DNA of 64,000 bases. Source: Penelope pileata (taxonomy: Eukaryota > Chordata > Aves > Galliformes > Cracidae). The notes under the pieces are model-generated. The model was not told where the DNA came from. It saw only the letters and a program-made list of their open reading frames with translations, and searched no databases. Location: NCBI GenBank assembly GCA_013396635.1, contig WBMW01001518.1:1-64000 (forward strand). The letters are read 5' to 3'. The translations under genes were made by a program, and so were the position numbers. Below are positions 1 through 13,134 of this stretch, piece by piece (position 1 is the stretch's first letter; each line of letters opens with the position of its first letter).

Positions 1-92
1 ATATAATATATACAATGTATAATGATTTATAATAATGATAAATTAATATATCAGAATAATATATGATATTATATTTATTATATTATTGACTT
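1..92. repeat. AT-rich low-complexity tract
   Basis: Almost pure A/T with repeated ATAAT/TATAT words. It has no clean repeat unit. It is probably ordinary intronic low-complexity DNA. Confidence 0.6.
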
Positions 93-3000
93 GTGTTTGA
101 GATCAACAGAGAAACCTTTATTCTGGCAGTTCCTTATTGGATGCCGTGTGTTGGAGATCGCTGTACTAGTTTTGTGCAAAGCAGCGTCATGGAAGGTTTT
201 GACTTCACTAGGAACTGAGTATCTGTTTTCAGTGAAGATAAAGGTAATTTTGCTGAAGTGAGCACAGGTTAAGCTCCATTAGAAGTGAAGAACTGAGTTC
301 CAGTCTAGAAACTGACCTCGGTCTCTTCCTTGTCAAATGAATATGTGAATATCTTACTCCATTATCTGCTTGGTTGAAAACTGAAGCAATTAGAAAGAGT
401 AATGTAAAGGATGTACTGATCCAACATTTGCTCCAAAAATGGATTAGTGGAGAGAATATAAAGGATGAAATTGAATTTCAAATATTAAATAGAAGTGTAT
501 TCTTATTTTTACTGAGAAAAATTTGTTTTCTAGGGGCACCATTTTTGCACATTCTGTCTCAAAGTTGTAAATACTTTTAAAAAAATAGGAGTAAAATGTT
601 GAAAAAGTAAATGCACTTAACTCAAACTTTCATTGACTTTCCTTTTTAAAGTACCACTTTGTTTTTTATGACCTAAGTTTACAAGAAGGAAAGCATATTT
701 TTAACAGACTAACTCACTCAGAAGATCTGTGAATCTTTTTACTTGGACTGAAACATTTTTATTAAGGTGAACAGAACTACAGTAGCTCATTGCAGAGATA
801 TTTCAAAGAATGATCATTTCTGAGGTGTTCTAATTACAATAATAAGTGAAGGAAAAGCAAAGTGGGAGTTGAACAGTATTGTTAGTAGGGTCCTGCTTCT
901 AGGCTAATGTGATCAGTTTCTCAGACAGAGTAGCGTACTTGGATGGAATCCACAGAGTTGCATCTGTACTTTTTCTGGTGCCCACTGTGCTCGGGTCTAG
1001 CTGCAGTACCTTCTCAGGACACTTCTCAGGGGCTTTCTTTCCTTTGGTGGGAGTGAAATTCTGACTATCCTAAATCCTAAAATCCTAAATACCGTTAAAT
1101 ATGCACAATTTACCAGAAGGGAATTATGGCTGCTCCTATATTTAGTAAACATTTGACAATCAAAATAACGCATTCATATAAAACAACCTCAAATATGAAT
1201 ATCATGCGGAAGCTTGTCCTGTGAAAAGACAGCACCATCATTAGCCAGCTGTGTACAAATGATCTTTGATTCTATAAATACTGATTCTCATGTGAGCTAA
1301 AAAAAGCAGCTCTACTCACTCAGCATTTGGAGAGACCCATAGACATGTCTGGCATGTGCATTTCTGTAGAAGCTGAGAGTGTCAAACTAACTCTTGTCAC
1401 TGGTCTTTCAAGGATAGAATGATAGAGAGTTCAGTGTAATAAAACAAGATCAGCACTCTGGGTAGCAATAAAGATGTGCTGTGTGTAGTACATTGCATCC
1501 TTTAAGAGTGTGAAGATGTATAACTTTGTTCTTACTGAGATGAAAGAAGAGTCTCTTCAGATTCAAATCTGTCAGCTTTCCTGAGAAAATAAAGCTAATA
1601 CAATGAAAAACGGCAATGAGATACGCTATAAAGAAAACTGGTCCTTAATCCCTTTGATGGCTTGGCTTTAATTCCTAAGGTGATCTATGGATGTGTGCTA
1701 GCACCATTTCTGCACCTATTGATCGTTTGCCATTTAGAGATGGGAGGCCCAGAGCGTGTTTAGGACTAGGATTACAGTGTCAGTGAGTTAGGTTTCTTGG
1801 TGTTAAGCATCGGCTCTGGAAGGATGGCCTGCCAAAAATGTAATAGTGTGGGAGAACCAGATGGCTTTTAGGAAAAAAAATGCTGTCCTCAGTTCAGATT
1901 ACAAGCTCTTCTAACTGTCTATAAATAAAAGAATATAGAATACTGTTAGTATAATACCATTTTCACATTCCCTTTTAAATGAGAAATCTGGGAAGTGGCG
2001 AATGAAAAGGCAATAAAAACAAGTTCAGAGTTGACAAAAGCAAAGAGAGCCTAAATTCCACAGAGCCTAAATTCTCCTTTGTTTAGATACACCCAGAGTG
2101 CATGTTCCAGGTGACCTGAGGAGCTTGCTTCCCCTGATTTACCCTGCCCTGTGTTAGCCTGCATTGCAGAGCACATGCTTTGCGTCCTGTGAGCAAACAT
2201 CCCTGTTGTGGATGCAGCACCCCCTGCAACACTGAGAGTGTCTTTCACAGCCTGACCAGGTGTTTCCACAGCATTTGTAGACAGAGCAACCTGGAAGCAG
2301 GGTGAGGAACATCAGTCAGGCAAATGCAAACATGACATTTCCTGGCTTCAGATGGCCAGAGGTCACAGTCCAAATGCTGATTAAACTCAGTTTCTTTTAT
2401 GTGGTATTGAATACATGTTTCTGTGTTCACCAATATAGCTTTGTCTGGACCTGTGTGTGTTATAATTTCTGCATTGTTATGCCTGGTATGGCTGCTTGCC
2501 TACAGTAACATGGAGTGAAAGAAAGGATGAGATTCATGTAAACGATGCTGTTAGCCTGTTCGGGGCAGAAAGTGACTGTACCGTTCTTAGCATTTGAGGT
2601 ACATAAAGTACCTTTAATGAAACACAAACATGACTTTTCAATTCTGCTGTAAAAGAGTGGCTGAATAGTTGGGAACAAACAGAATTATTAATTTATTCAA
2701 TTTACGCACAAAACAAACGTGTCACAGAAGTCAATGGAATTTACCATTCCCCAGCTTACCTGTGTTGCTTCTGTTCATTTTTCACACCTTTCATCTTTCT
2801 GTCCTATGACAAAGAAACCTCTACAAGTTGTGTCTTGCAGCTGTGACTTTTCAGAGATAATGGAAAAGAATGTGCTAGTGCAGAAATTATTACAGCACAG
2901 GTTCAAAGCAAGAGAGATGTTTTGCCTATTTTCTGAAGTAACTAGAGAAAAAAATACAAATAATAATAAATTTTTCAGGCAATAAAAAAGAAAACACAGC

Positions 3001-3111
3001 TCCACTGGCCTGAAGGTATCCTGCTCCACATCCAGATAGACCTTATCAAGGATGAAATGTAATGAGATTTGTGGAACTGATTTCAATTTGCATGTTGTGC
3101 TTTCATTGCAG
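1..3111 (+). other. GABRG3: 3' part of GABRG3 intron 3
   Basis: This is intronic sequence upstream of the first recognisable exon. It ends in a good acceptor: a T-rich run followed by CAG at 3109-3111, with a pyrimidine-rich tract just upstream. The first ~90 bases are extremely AT-rich (runs of ATATAATATA type). I see no repeat family, RNA gene or coding exon in the rest. The short open frames here have no recognisable domains and are treated as chance. The intron number assumes the standard GABA-A subunit gene layout. Confidence 0.8.
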
Positions 3112-3332
3112 GAATATCAAATTGATATATTTTTTGCCCAGACGTGGACAGACAGCCGTCTTCGCTTCAACAGCACCATGAAAATACTGACTCTGAACAG
3201 CAACATGGTTGGTTTGATCTGGATCCCAGACACGATATTTCGGAATTCCAAGACGGCAGAAGCGCACTGGATCACCACTCCCAACCAACTCCTCCGGATA
3301 TGGAATGATGGCAAGATCCTGTACACCCTCAG
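3112..3332 (+). CDS. GABRG3: GABRG3 exon 4 (221 bp), GABA-A receptor gamma-3 extracellular domain
   Basis: This exon encodes 73 codons plus two bases of the ligand-binding extracellular domain of a GABA-A receptor subunit, a chloride channel of the Cys-loop family at inhibitory synapses. Visible blocks include FFAQTW (residues 7-12 of the exon; its first Phe aligns with gamma-2 F77 of the benzodiazepine site), an N-glycosylation sequon NST (20-22), the loop A motif WIPD (37-40), and a loop E segment TTPNQLLRIW (55-64). The residues IDIFFAQTWTDSRLRF and NSKTAEAHW match gamma-3 as I know it rather than gamma-1 or gamma-2; gamma-2 has R-M where this has Q-L before LRIW. The exon starts after TTGCAG and ends CTCAG/GTGAGC. 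The last codon (Arg) is split 2+1 with the next exon. Its 221-bp length is the canonical length of this exon in the family. No stop or frameshift is present. Confidence 0.96.
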
Positions 3333-5490
3333 GTGAGCATTTGGAGCTCGGGGCTAAGAACTTCTTGCACCTTTGGATCTGGAGTAATTTTTAGTGCTGT
3401 CCTTGTTCTCCTCTGCTTTTTTCTTCCTGATGCTTACCTGACGTTGCTTAACAAACAGTGAAATATTCAAGTGTTAGCTCTGCGGAGTTTAAACAAAGCT
3501 TTGTCTTTCTGAAAAAGAAACTGTAAGCTAGGAAACAAGTCTATGGAAATTGTAGGAGTCATTTTTTTCAGGATTTTTAATGAAATCAGGAGCATGTAGT
3601 TCCATAAAACCTGCCAGAAACCTTTCTGATCAGAGTTAGGAGCATAACCAGATAAACTATTTGTAGACTCATGTCAATACTTGATATTTCAAGTAAGTCA
3701 CGCTGAAAGATAGTCTGTCACATCTCATCACAAGGGTGAATTGCTGGAGGAAAGACTTTTAGAATTTTTCTAATCTTCATTATACTATCAACTACATGGT
3801 ATTAGAAATACTGTATATATATGCATAAAAAGAGCCTGTGGAAATCAAAATATGTTTACTTATGGAAGAGATGAATTACTCAGAAGGGAGTTCTACCACA
3901 AGCCAAACTCCACAAGACAAACTTTTTCAGAAACATGCCTTTCACACTACATTTTCTGCACTGATGGTGTTCACCCTTCTAAGTACAACAGCGTATTCTG
4001 GTTGTACTTGCAATTGCAGTTGGGGTCCAATAGCAAATCTTATGGAAACAGTAATAAATAAATTAAACAGTTGGAAATGCTATTGTCATTTTTAGTGCTC
4101 TTCATTTCTTGCTTCATGGTGACAGAGCTCTTGCTTATTTCTGTCGCCTTTAGCTAAAGACTTTGGTGATTAAGTTGACAACTCTAATCACTTCTTTTTT
4201 TTTTTTGTAGTATTATTTCAATAATTCAGAGCAAGTTGTGTGCCTCCCTAATGATTGTTAGACTTAAATACCTTTGTAAAAAACTATTTGTCATGTGGAC
4301 TGCAACATTTACCTAAACCAACTAAAAACTGAGTAATGTTTGACCAAATGGTTTGCTTGAATGGGAATTTTTAAAGTATGAAAGCTTTTCTGAGGCCTTT
4401 TCTACACTCACATCAGACTCCTCATAAGAGAAATTGTTGGAAAGATCATTGCTCACTCTGTAATTAAGAAATAACTAATTTGTCTGACTTTGGTGACCAC
4501 ACAGAATCATTATGGCATGGAAGCATTAAATACTGCACATCTATGTTCTGCGATGTGTTGATAAATATTGTGTATCCAGGAGAAGGTACCATTCTGTGTA
4601 TAAGGTTCAGACATGCTCCTTGCCTTTCCTCCTCTTGCCTGCCTACTTTCAGATATTACTCCTGCTGTAAAACTCCAAATTTTCTTCTAGCATCAGCACA
4701 GAAGCATAAGTTCCTCATAAGTAACCTTTTCCAGGACAGAGGTTTTCTCTGGGCCATCCTAAATCTGATACACAAACTTTCCCAATCCAGTTTGTTAGAT
4801 TTTGAGTATTACATAAAAATAGAAAACAAAGCCAAAGCACCATCAACCGAAAGCAACCTTGCCTCAGCCTTGCATAAATTTAGGCATGCAGTTAATGTAG
4901 TGTCTGTTTCCTGAAAAACACTGATCAATAAACTAGCACTTAAGGTCATCTCCTTGGGTAAATAGATTCACTTTGTAATGTTTCAGACCAAAGTTAAATC
5001 AAGTCCATTCATAGTGTCATTTGTGCTAGGATAGCACATCAAAAACAGCTTTCAAATGGGGCTGAAGACATTTCTGCTGATCTGTGTTTGCAACATCTGA
5101 ACAACTGATAAAAATGTACAGAAAAGACCATTCCCTATAAGATTCTTTATTAAATTTTAGTTTTGTGAAACTGCATACAAACACGTCAACCATTTTGTTG
5201 CCAGTTGATTTTCTTTAATGATTGTCTCAAGAAAAACATATGCACAGATTTCTTGAGATCAGAAAACTCTTAATCGTGTTTTTGAAATTATTTGTGTTTT
5301 TATATAGTTATTATTGTTTTGGATTAAATTGATTTATTTTTTTTTTTGGCTAATAGATGATATGCAGATGAGCTTTTCAGTCCTTACTTACAGGTATCAA
5401 AGCTCTCTTGCATGACTACCTAAGGCTGATCAGCCTCCTCCTCTGATCATTTTGCTGAGGTGTAGTGACAGACACTTGCTTTCTCCATAG
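3333..5490 (+). other. GABRG3: GABRG3 intron 4 (2158 bp)
   Basis: The intron begins GTGAGC and ends CTTTCTCCATAG. It contains a T12 run at 4195-4206. No interspersed repeat is recognisable. A 144-codon open frame at 4480-4914 lacks any family resemblance and is judged to be chance. Confidence 0.9.
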
Positions 5491-5573
5491 GCTTACCATC
5501 AATGCTGAGTGCCAGCTGCAACTACATAATTTCCCAATGGATGAACACTCTTGTCCACTGATATTCTCTAGCT
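5491..5573 (+). CDS. GABRG3: GABRG3 exon 5 (83 bp), Cys-loop
   Basis: The exon completes the split Arg codon and then encodes 27 residues: LTINAECQLQL, then HNFPMDEHSCPLIFSS, plus one base of the next codon. The two cysteines (in AEC and HSC) are separated by 13 residues, the defining Cys-loop of pentameric ligand-gated channels; FPMDEHSCPL is the typical signature. The acceptor is TCTCCATAG and the donor is AGCT/GTAAGT, both strong. The 83-bp length and phases match the canonical exon 5 of GABA-A subunit genes. This short exon was found by following the reading phase from the 221-bp exon. The next expected exon begins by completing the T-starting codon (Tyr in mammalian gamma-3); I did not find it downstream in the window. 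Confidence 0.96.
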
Positions 5574-8500
5574 GTAAGTACTGTTTTAACACTTTATTGT
5601 TGTTTGTGAGCGGCGTGTAGAGGCATGGGTTTATTTTTGATTTCTGTCAGTTTTTTCAACCATTCTGCAACAGGTACAGGAAGCTTACATTTGTTTAAAT
5701 ATTCAGGGGATTTTTTGTTTCCTCTCTAGAATTCTTGGTAAAGGGATTTATGCAATGAATTTTTCTATGGTTTTATTCTGTTATTTTTTTCCAGAACAAG
5801 CCTTTTTAGTTGATCCTATAGTCACATTTTCAGCAGATATTCATGCTAGTCATTGCTATGTTAAGCTATAAAAACATGCAAGATGTAAATGAGAAAATAA
5901 GTTGCAATTTTCTTGTGGAAATGCGCAGCCTGGGGACCAGCCCAGTAATCTCTGAACATCTGAGTTTATAGCAAGTATCATGGTAATGCCTCTATTTCAT
6001 AATCTAACGCAAGTGATGTAGATACTGCAAATGTCATTTCACTTTTGTTGCTTAGCATGTCTATTAGTTGTAGTTTTGGTATATTTAAAACCAAAATAAT
6101 GGGCAAAACAAATACATTGATGAAATGGGTGGAAAACAAAAGAGAGTTTATCGTGAGATCTAGTATTACGTGAGAGAAAGTTCTTTTCAATCTGATTCAT
6201 TTGAAAAAGCTCAAGAGCTGCGTGCTCATGGGTACACCTGCACAGCTGTGTAATCCAAAGTTACACAATAAAAATATTTTACAAACATTTTTAAAAAAGT
6301 CTCCGCCAAAGCTTTTTCCGTTGATAAACTCCAGGCTTCAGGATCTGTGTTCTCCAGAAATGAATGGAAATGTATTGTCTTTCTATTTAGAAAAAAGTAT
6401 TTTCTCTGTCATTACTTAAACAGCAGTACAAGACGAACAAACAATTTAATGTCTTCATAGTAGATATACTTGTCTGATAGAAGGATATTGATTTCCTTTT
6501 ATGAATAGTATGCAAACAGTGAACCTCAGTTTGAAACTGGACCTGGATTTCAGCTGATCCCGGATGTCTTGTTTTTCCTCAGGAAAGCATTTACAGAAAA
6601 TCTGCCAATGTAAACATCTTCCTTCCTCAAACCTATTATCACTGCTTTGCTGTTTTTTATGATCTCCATAGATAAATGAGCCTGGGCAAAAATACACAGT
6701 TGTGTGCTTAGTTTGGATGTGTGGAATAAATGCATACTCAGCTGGGCAGGAGGCAAATACCTCCTGAATGAGCTTTCCTGCTAATGAACACTTGTCGCTG
6801 AACTATATGCACCTTAGCTATGTTTAGTTGCTGCGTAAAGCTGCTCTTGCCTTGTGACAAACTACTGCTGATTTGCTGCAGTACTGGCAGAGGAGTCCCA
6901 GTCCAGAGATACTAATTAAATCTACTGCATAAATTTGATAGGTCCTGTGTTAACAATATCCAAAGAAGAAGGTGGACACTAACGGGGATGGAAGCCACTT
7001 TGGCCCTCCACTAATAGCTAGACAGTACTGAATCTAGTAAGCTATGCCCTTTGCTTTTTATTTAAAGAGATGGAGTATCAGTGCCAACTTCTGAAGGCTC
7101 AGCTCCATGGCAAAGTTTCAAATCACATCCTGATTTGAAAAGATTCCTCCTATAGATCTAGTAGTTCAAAGCCATTCTACCCTTGAAAATGTACGTTACC
7201 ATCTAGGAGACAAGATCAAGCAGAATCCAAATGTGTCCCAGTTTGTTTTGTGTGCATTCCTTATAGTTTTTTCTCAGATGGAATAACACGTGGAAAAATA
7301 TTAAAATAATAATTTATAGTTAACATGTGGAGAAATATTAAAATAATATTTTATTCTTTTGTAAACTTTTTGGTCATGTTAATAACAAGAGTTATTTTTT
7401 AAGTTCATGCTAAGTTCTGTTCCTTTCCTTGAACAAGCTTAGCACTACTATTGTTGTTGGACATCTCCAGTGTAACTGCTTTTTTGTTTTTTCTAAATCT
7501 GTTGTATTTTCAGTGTTATGTACATTCATAGCAGTCTCAAGATACGTGATATGCAGTGGGACTTACGAAGTGAATGACTGAGTGAGTGCCTAAATGATTT
7601 ATTACTGCCTACTATGACAAGTTCCTGAGGGGACAGGCTTATTATGGATTCCAAGCCTTATGTCCTTGGATAAAATAGAAATGGTTGTCGAGCACACAGC
7701 ATAGCACCCCTTTTTTCTGAATCCCTTTTGCTCGTTCTCCTGTACACAGACAAATCTTTGCAGCTTCCACTGCAGGTGAGCACAAAAAAAGTTTTGAAAA
7801 GTACTCCCTGCATCTCTACACAGTTTAAAACAAAGTTAATATTTGAAATTTTTTTTACCTTTTATATAAATTCTCCTTGATAGTTCAAAACTGTGAAACT
7901 AAGCTCAAATTGTTTCTAGAGGGTTTTCCTCTAGTGCCAACTAATTCACTCCCTGACTCTCTCATTGCTGTAAGGACAGCTGATATTCCCTAGGTGGAAA
8001 TACTGAGCTCTATTTGCTAGGATGAATAAGGAGAAAACAGCAGTTTATAAACAAGAGACCATCTCAGTGTGGTGACAGGGCTTACTAAAATCTATCTACC
8101 CCTTCCTGTTGAAAATCTTGTGAAAGAGTGTGATATGGAACATATTTGTCATCCTCCACTGAAGTGGTTTTTGAATGTGTATTTTTGGCTACAGCTAAGG
8201 AACACCTCATTAAGACAATTTTGGGACAGAGACTAATGCAGAGAGCATTTCCACAGTAAGAGCTGACCTGATCTGCCAATCTTGTTCAAGAGCCGCTCAT
8301 GGAGCACTCTGATCTCTTTGCTTACAGAAATTAGAAAGTATTGAAATAGTTTGAAAACTTTGCAGTTCTGTACATGCTTCAGGTCCGATGATGAGATGAA
8401 TCACCTGACCTACTTGTACATGTGTTAGGTGAGCATCTGTTGTTGCAGTCCTCAGGTAGATGCGCACAGCGATGTAATGCAGAGCCACTGTGCAGCATGA

Positions 8501-11500
8501 CAGCTCTTTCACTGTCTGTGTGCAGGACTGGTCTGAACAGCCACATGGCAAGCAGGTTTTTTTAGTACAGAGATGATGTAACATTGACATAAATGCCAAT
8601 GCATGGTATTAATGCATGTTTGCTTCTGAATGAGCAGAAAAATTCAATGCTGTGGCTCGATACCAGTGTAGCAGACTTGATAGCTTTTGCTCTAGGTATT
8701 ACTGCTTAAAATTATTCTATCAGTGTGGTTCTCCATTTGGGTTAATTTATCTGTCTGAGCTGAGGGAGACTGCAGTGCTACTTTGGGTACTCAAGTACCT
8801 TGTTAAACTGTCTTGGTTATCTATATTCAGCACTGATTTGGGCATTGTGTAAATAGCCTCATTTCAGTATGCTGCCAGAAAAGGTAGTTTATTAAGGTAG
8901 TTAGGATTCACATAAACATCAGTAAGGAAGAAGCCAGCACAATGCCAGCACAAGAATAAACAAATAAGACGCAGCAAAAAGCAGGCTGGAAATAAGAAGT
9001 TAAGTGTAATTCATTGTGGAGCTCCTGCCATAGGATACCATGAATACTAAAATTCACTTTTAAAGGATAAAGGATTCAAAACTGTTTGGACAAATCATTA
9101 GAAGCATTGGTAACTATTGAGCATAAAGAGATCACTCTGTAGTAATGGCTTCTATTTTTTTGTTGTTGTTGTTCTGAGGGAGTGAGAGTATTTCAGATGA
9201 AATCCTAGGCAGAAGAAAAGCTGAAGAGCTGATTGTGATGAGGACCACTGTCTATTCTTTAGCAGCTCCCAGTTCCCTAATGCCTCCATGACTGTATGGC
9301 CAAGCTACTCAAAGGACCTCTTTTCCATTAGATTTGCAGTGCAACTGGTGCACAGTTGGCATCTGTGGTTTTGATTTTGATTTATCAGCTGTTGCTGGGA
9401 CAGTTGGATGTTCTGGATTTTCTTAATTTGACTAGGCTCAATGCAGAATGGCGTGAGCATGTTTACACCCACATGTGCTCAGCAATGAGTTGTCTGAGGT
9501 CATTTTTTATTCCTGCAAGAAACCTTCACCTCCTCTCCCCATCCATGTGTTCAAGATTATTCTAGATTCTTGACACTGCTTCAGAATACAGAATATGACA
9601 GCCACACCAGATGCAGTAATATTGAGCTGCAGTGCAAGATGCCAGAATGGAAATAATCAGGCTGAGTTGATTAATGGGTTTTTGTTGCTTTATTTTTCTT
9701 GCTGCTGTTCTGACACCATTTGTTTGTTTTAAAAAACACCTTAGATTTAGGCAATGGAATTGATGCAGTTGTAGCAAATGTTATCTTTTCCTGAGTGAGA
9801 AGATCTGCAGTTCCTGGGTTGACCATTATTGGACGATTGGTACAGAGCAGGAAAAGCTGCACGTTCCTGGAATGTCATTCCTACTGCAAACACTGAAATA
9901 TGCATACAAATGTTCATGAACAATCCCAGTGTTTTCAGTTCAGTTGAAAATAGGAGAAAGGTAAATTTGCTAGCTATAGATGGTTTGCTTGCTCAGGCAG
10001 GCCTTAAAGCATGTACTTTTAGTCTTCTGAAAGTTCAAGTAGCTTTTTAAGTGATATACAAAAGCATGTAAATTATTGCAGCAAAAGAAGTAGGGAAATG
10101 TAAAATGCATTGAAAAAAATCTAACACAGTCCCTGAAAAAAATTATCCCCATTTTCTAAATATAAACATGGTTCAATCAAATGTTACCCCTTTGAACATG
10201 AAAACTCTTATGGATCTGCAATTTAGATGATCAGTACTTTGAGTCTCATGTTATTAATCTGCCAACAGGACTAGCTGTCATCAGCAATTTTAATTTGTTT
10301 CTTTATTATTCCTCCTAGCCTAGGAAAGCAAATGCTGGTTTTGTGGAAATAAGCTGTGCTTTGTTTCATCTCGTGTAACATCAGTAGAATCATTAATAAA
10401 GTCCAAAGGCAGAATTTTACTCCTGATGGAGAGCAGGCCAGAAGGAAAACATCTTAATGTTCACATCTCAAGAGGAGTAGCATTAAAGATGCTGGGAAGG
10501 CCTTGCAATGTGCAGAAAGAGCTTTAATCCAAATCTCAACTTCCCATCTGTGCTCTCTCTAATGGGCTGAACCAAACCATGGGGCATCAATGGAATTCTT
10601 GATCCAGGTTTTGTGACAAGCATGTTTTAGCTGTTGCAGTTTTTTCTCTTCTAGGATGACTTAATACATTTCTTGACACATAACAGGCACTGCATTAAGT
10701 GTCTACTAGATTTTTATGAGCCTCCATCTCCTATTCAAGCCAAGACTCATAAAATTTTACAAGATATTTGAATCGGAAGTTCTGCTAATTTGCATCTAAT
10801 TACTCCAATACGATGGATGTACAATATATCTATGAAATTGGCCAAATTATTCTGTTATATAAGTACATTCACTGTAAAGTTACACTTTCTAAATCTAATT
10901 TATGGTAGATTCATGTCAAACCAGTGTGTCTCATTAGGTATTAATGTGACACTAATCTTTCTTTTAGCCTTCTGTCTCATTGTATGTGGTATATCAGAGA
11001 CACCTTTCTAAACATTTACAGCTATATGGTTCTACGCTGACTCCAAATTTATACAATGCATTGTAATAGAAGCGTATCAGACATAAACCAATCTTTTATT
11101 AGCTCTGTACCTAGCCACAAATGCACACACAATTTATATTTAAGAGAAAAGTCAGTGAAACTTCCTTTGGCTTGAGGAACGTCCTTTGCCTCCCAGATAA
11201 AGGAGAATTGCTGGCAGTGCTTAATTCGTATATTGTCCTTTGCTCTTCTGGGTTGCCCAGCTCTGATTTACCTTTGAACAAAGAATCTGCAAGTCCTGAA
11301 AATCCCAGGAGGAGCATAGCTTCCCAAAGCACTGCATCTTTCTCTAAATTTTTGATTAATAAGAAATAGTGGGGTTTTTTTTTGTTCATTTTCATTGTTT
11401 TGCTTTGTTTTGTTTCATTTTGTTTAAAATCAGTACTGAAACAAGTTTTCAAAAGGAAAAAAACTGCCAGAGAGCAATTTTTGGCAAAAACATAGCTGAC

Positions 11501-11934
11501 TAAGTTATATTTACAGATTTACAGTGTCAGGAAAAAATAAGAGAAAAAATCTGAAGCAAGGCAGTTGGCTCTTTGCATGTCTGACAACTGAATGTATCAG
11601 CTGAGGCACTCAAGTTTCTGTCATGTGACAGTCATTGTTAATTCCAATATTTTTGTCACTGATCTTCTTATAGTCACTATTTACTTGAAGTCAGAACCCC
11701 TTTAAGCTTCTTTTCATGTGCCAGTGTGGTCTTTCTTCCTTTTTTTTTTAGCAAACATCTGATAGAGTGATACAAATGCACTGGAAAAAGTTCCACAGAC
11801 AGGAAAGAAATAACTTTCACCTGGAAATGTAATGTAACACCTATTATGTTCTACATATTTATATCATTGTTATTTGCTAGTTTAGGAGTGTGGTGTCTGG
11901 TTTGCAAATGAACCTGTTCTCTATTGTTCTGGTT
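5574..11934. other. Intronic stretch without recognisable genes
   Basis: The stretch is AT-rich intronic DNA. Only small items are visible: a 37-bp tandem duplication at 7285-7358, a short TTG run near 9160-9173, and a T/TTTTG-rich run near 11374-11430. Several 60-110 codon open frames on both strands lack recognisable domains. Confidence 0.6.
7285..7358. repeat. 37-bp tandem duplication (2 copies)
   Basis: Two adjacent copies, 7285-7321 and 7322-7358, each begin AACACGTGG / AACATGTGG and continue with an (A/G)AAATATTAAAATAAT core. They differ at a few positions, which suggests an old local duplication. Confidence 0.75.
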
Positions 11935-12000
11935 TCAGCCGGCAGGCCGGGAAACCCCACACAGCCGTTCACTCACCCCCCTCTCCTCCCAGCTGGNGCT
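11935..12000 (-). mobile_element. 3' end fragment of an avian ERV LTR
   Basis: The + strand reads TGTTCTGGTTTCAGCCGGCA followed by a CCACACAGCCGTTCACTCACC block and a C-rich run. This is the reverse complement of the 3' end of the solo LTR at 41844-42388, whose last bases include GTGGTGCTTAGCTGTCTG and GGGTTAAACCACAACA. Only the terminal ~65 bp remain. One undetermined base (N at 11997) lies inside it. There is no coding content. Confidence 0.65.
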
Positions 12001-13134
12001 GATCCACCACTTGTAAACTCTTAGCAACCCTGCATTTGTAACTTCTGACACAGAGAGATCATCTGTGTAATATATAAAGAGCATCAGGAGACAGTCACAC
12101 TCCTTTGCATCATGTTTTTTAACATAAGAAGAAATGACTGTTTTTGGCAATCTGTAAGAAACAGTTGCATCACAGGACAGTGAGAACAGTGTGGGGTTGT
12201 TCTGGAACAGAAATCTGCTTTGTCTCAGTTACGGAGCCATAGCAGTGCCTTCTGTAGGTAAAGAATTTTCTGTAAGTAAGACAAAAATGCCCCTTTGTGG
12301 AGGTCTTTATTTCAACATGAGGAAGCAGGCTGAATGGCTAGCATGGTGTCGCTCTTACAGGCAATAGTCAGAAATGGATCAATAGTGAGCACTGCCCAAA
12401 CTCCTAACGATGCTGTGCCTAGCTCATTCTTGTTTGGGTTATGGATAGGTTTTCTTCCCTGATGGTTAACTTGTTCTTTCCTCCTTAGGAAACTTCCTCA
12501 GGCAACTTCCAAAATGCGTTCTCTTTTGTATATGCACGTGTTACCTCATATGCTTATTTGGAGTTCTTTTATTCTAGAGTGTTAGATTTTTACAAGTAGT
12601 GATATAACCACTTGCATTTATTCCTTGTAAATTTCCTTCATGTAACTGAAATGGACTTCACAAAATAAAGCATAAAAAGTACAGGTCACGATAACCCACC
12701 AACAGGCAACTTAAAGAGCCTAAATCTTATTCGTCTGCAATAGTTCCTTTCTCCCCTCTCCTGCACATTTCCAAAGGCAAGAGATGAGTTTATTTTTAAA
12801 TATTTTTAATATTTTTAATTTTTTAATATATTTTAAAGAAACAAAGAACATGCTGTTCTCCAATTACTTTAGTTATTGTAATGAATGGTAATGAATGGAT
12901 TTGGTTTTTTTAACTGGTTGTGTTGTCTTCTTGGGGCACGTCAGGGTCCATGCTGAGGGTTATAGCGATGCATCTCCAAATCGTGAGAACTGTGCACTTG
13001 AGTGCACCAATATCTTATGGGAAATGAAGAACTGTCACAGAATTGTTTCCAAAGGTAGGGAAGACATTTGGCACTTTGAGAACCAAGAAGAACCAAGACA
13101 CTGCACAAGTGTCAGGGGAATGACAAATAGAAAG
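12001..13134. other. Intronic stretch without recognisable genes
   Basis: A low-complexity TTTTTAAATA-type tract lies at about 12790-12837. Nothing else is recognisable. Confidence 0.6.
12790..12837. repeat. AT-rich low-complexity tract
   Basis: Repeated ATTTTTAA(T) words form an imperfect short tandem array. Confidence 0.6.

Noticed and set aside
2051..2433. Less AT-rich segment with minus-strand open frames
   Set aside because: I could not match it to a repeat or gene family; composition alone is not enough to call a feature.
4195..4210. T12 run followed by GTAG, resembling a splice acceptor
   Set aside because: No open coding exon with a donor follows; the exon 4 to exon 5 phase already works without it.
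4480..4914. 144-codon open frame in intron 4
   Set aside because: No recognisable domain, no signal of splicing and it is intronic; its initiation codon is not ATG. Most likely chance.
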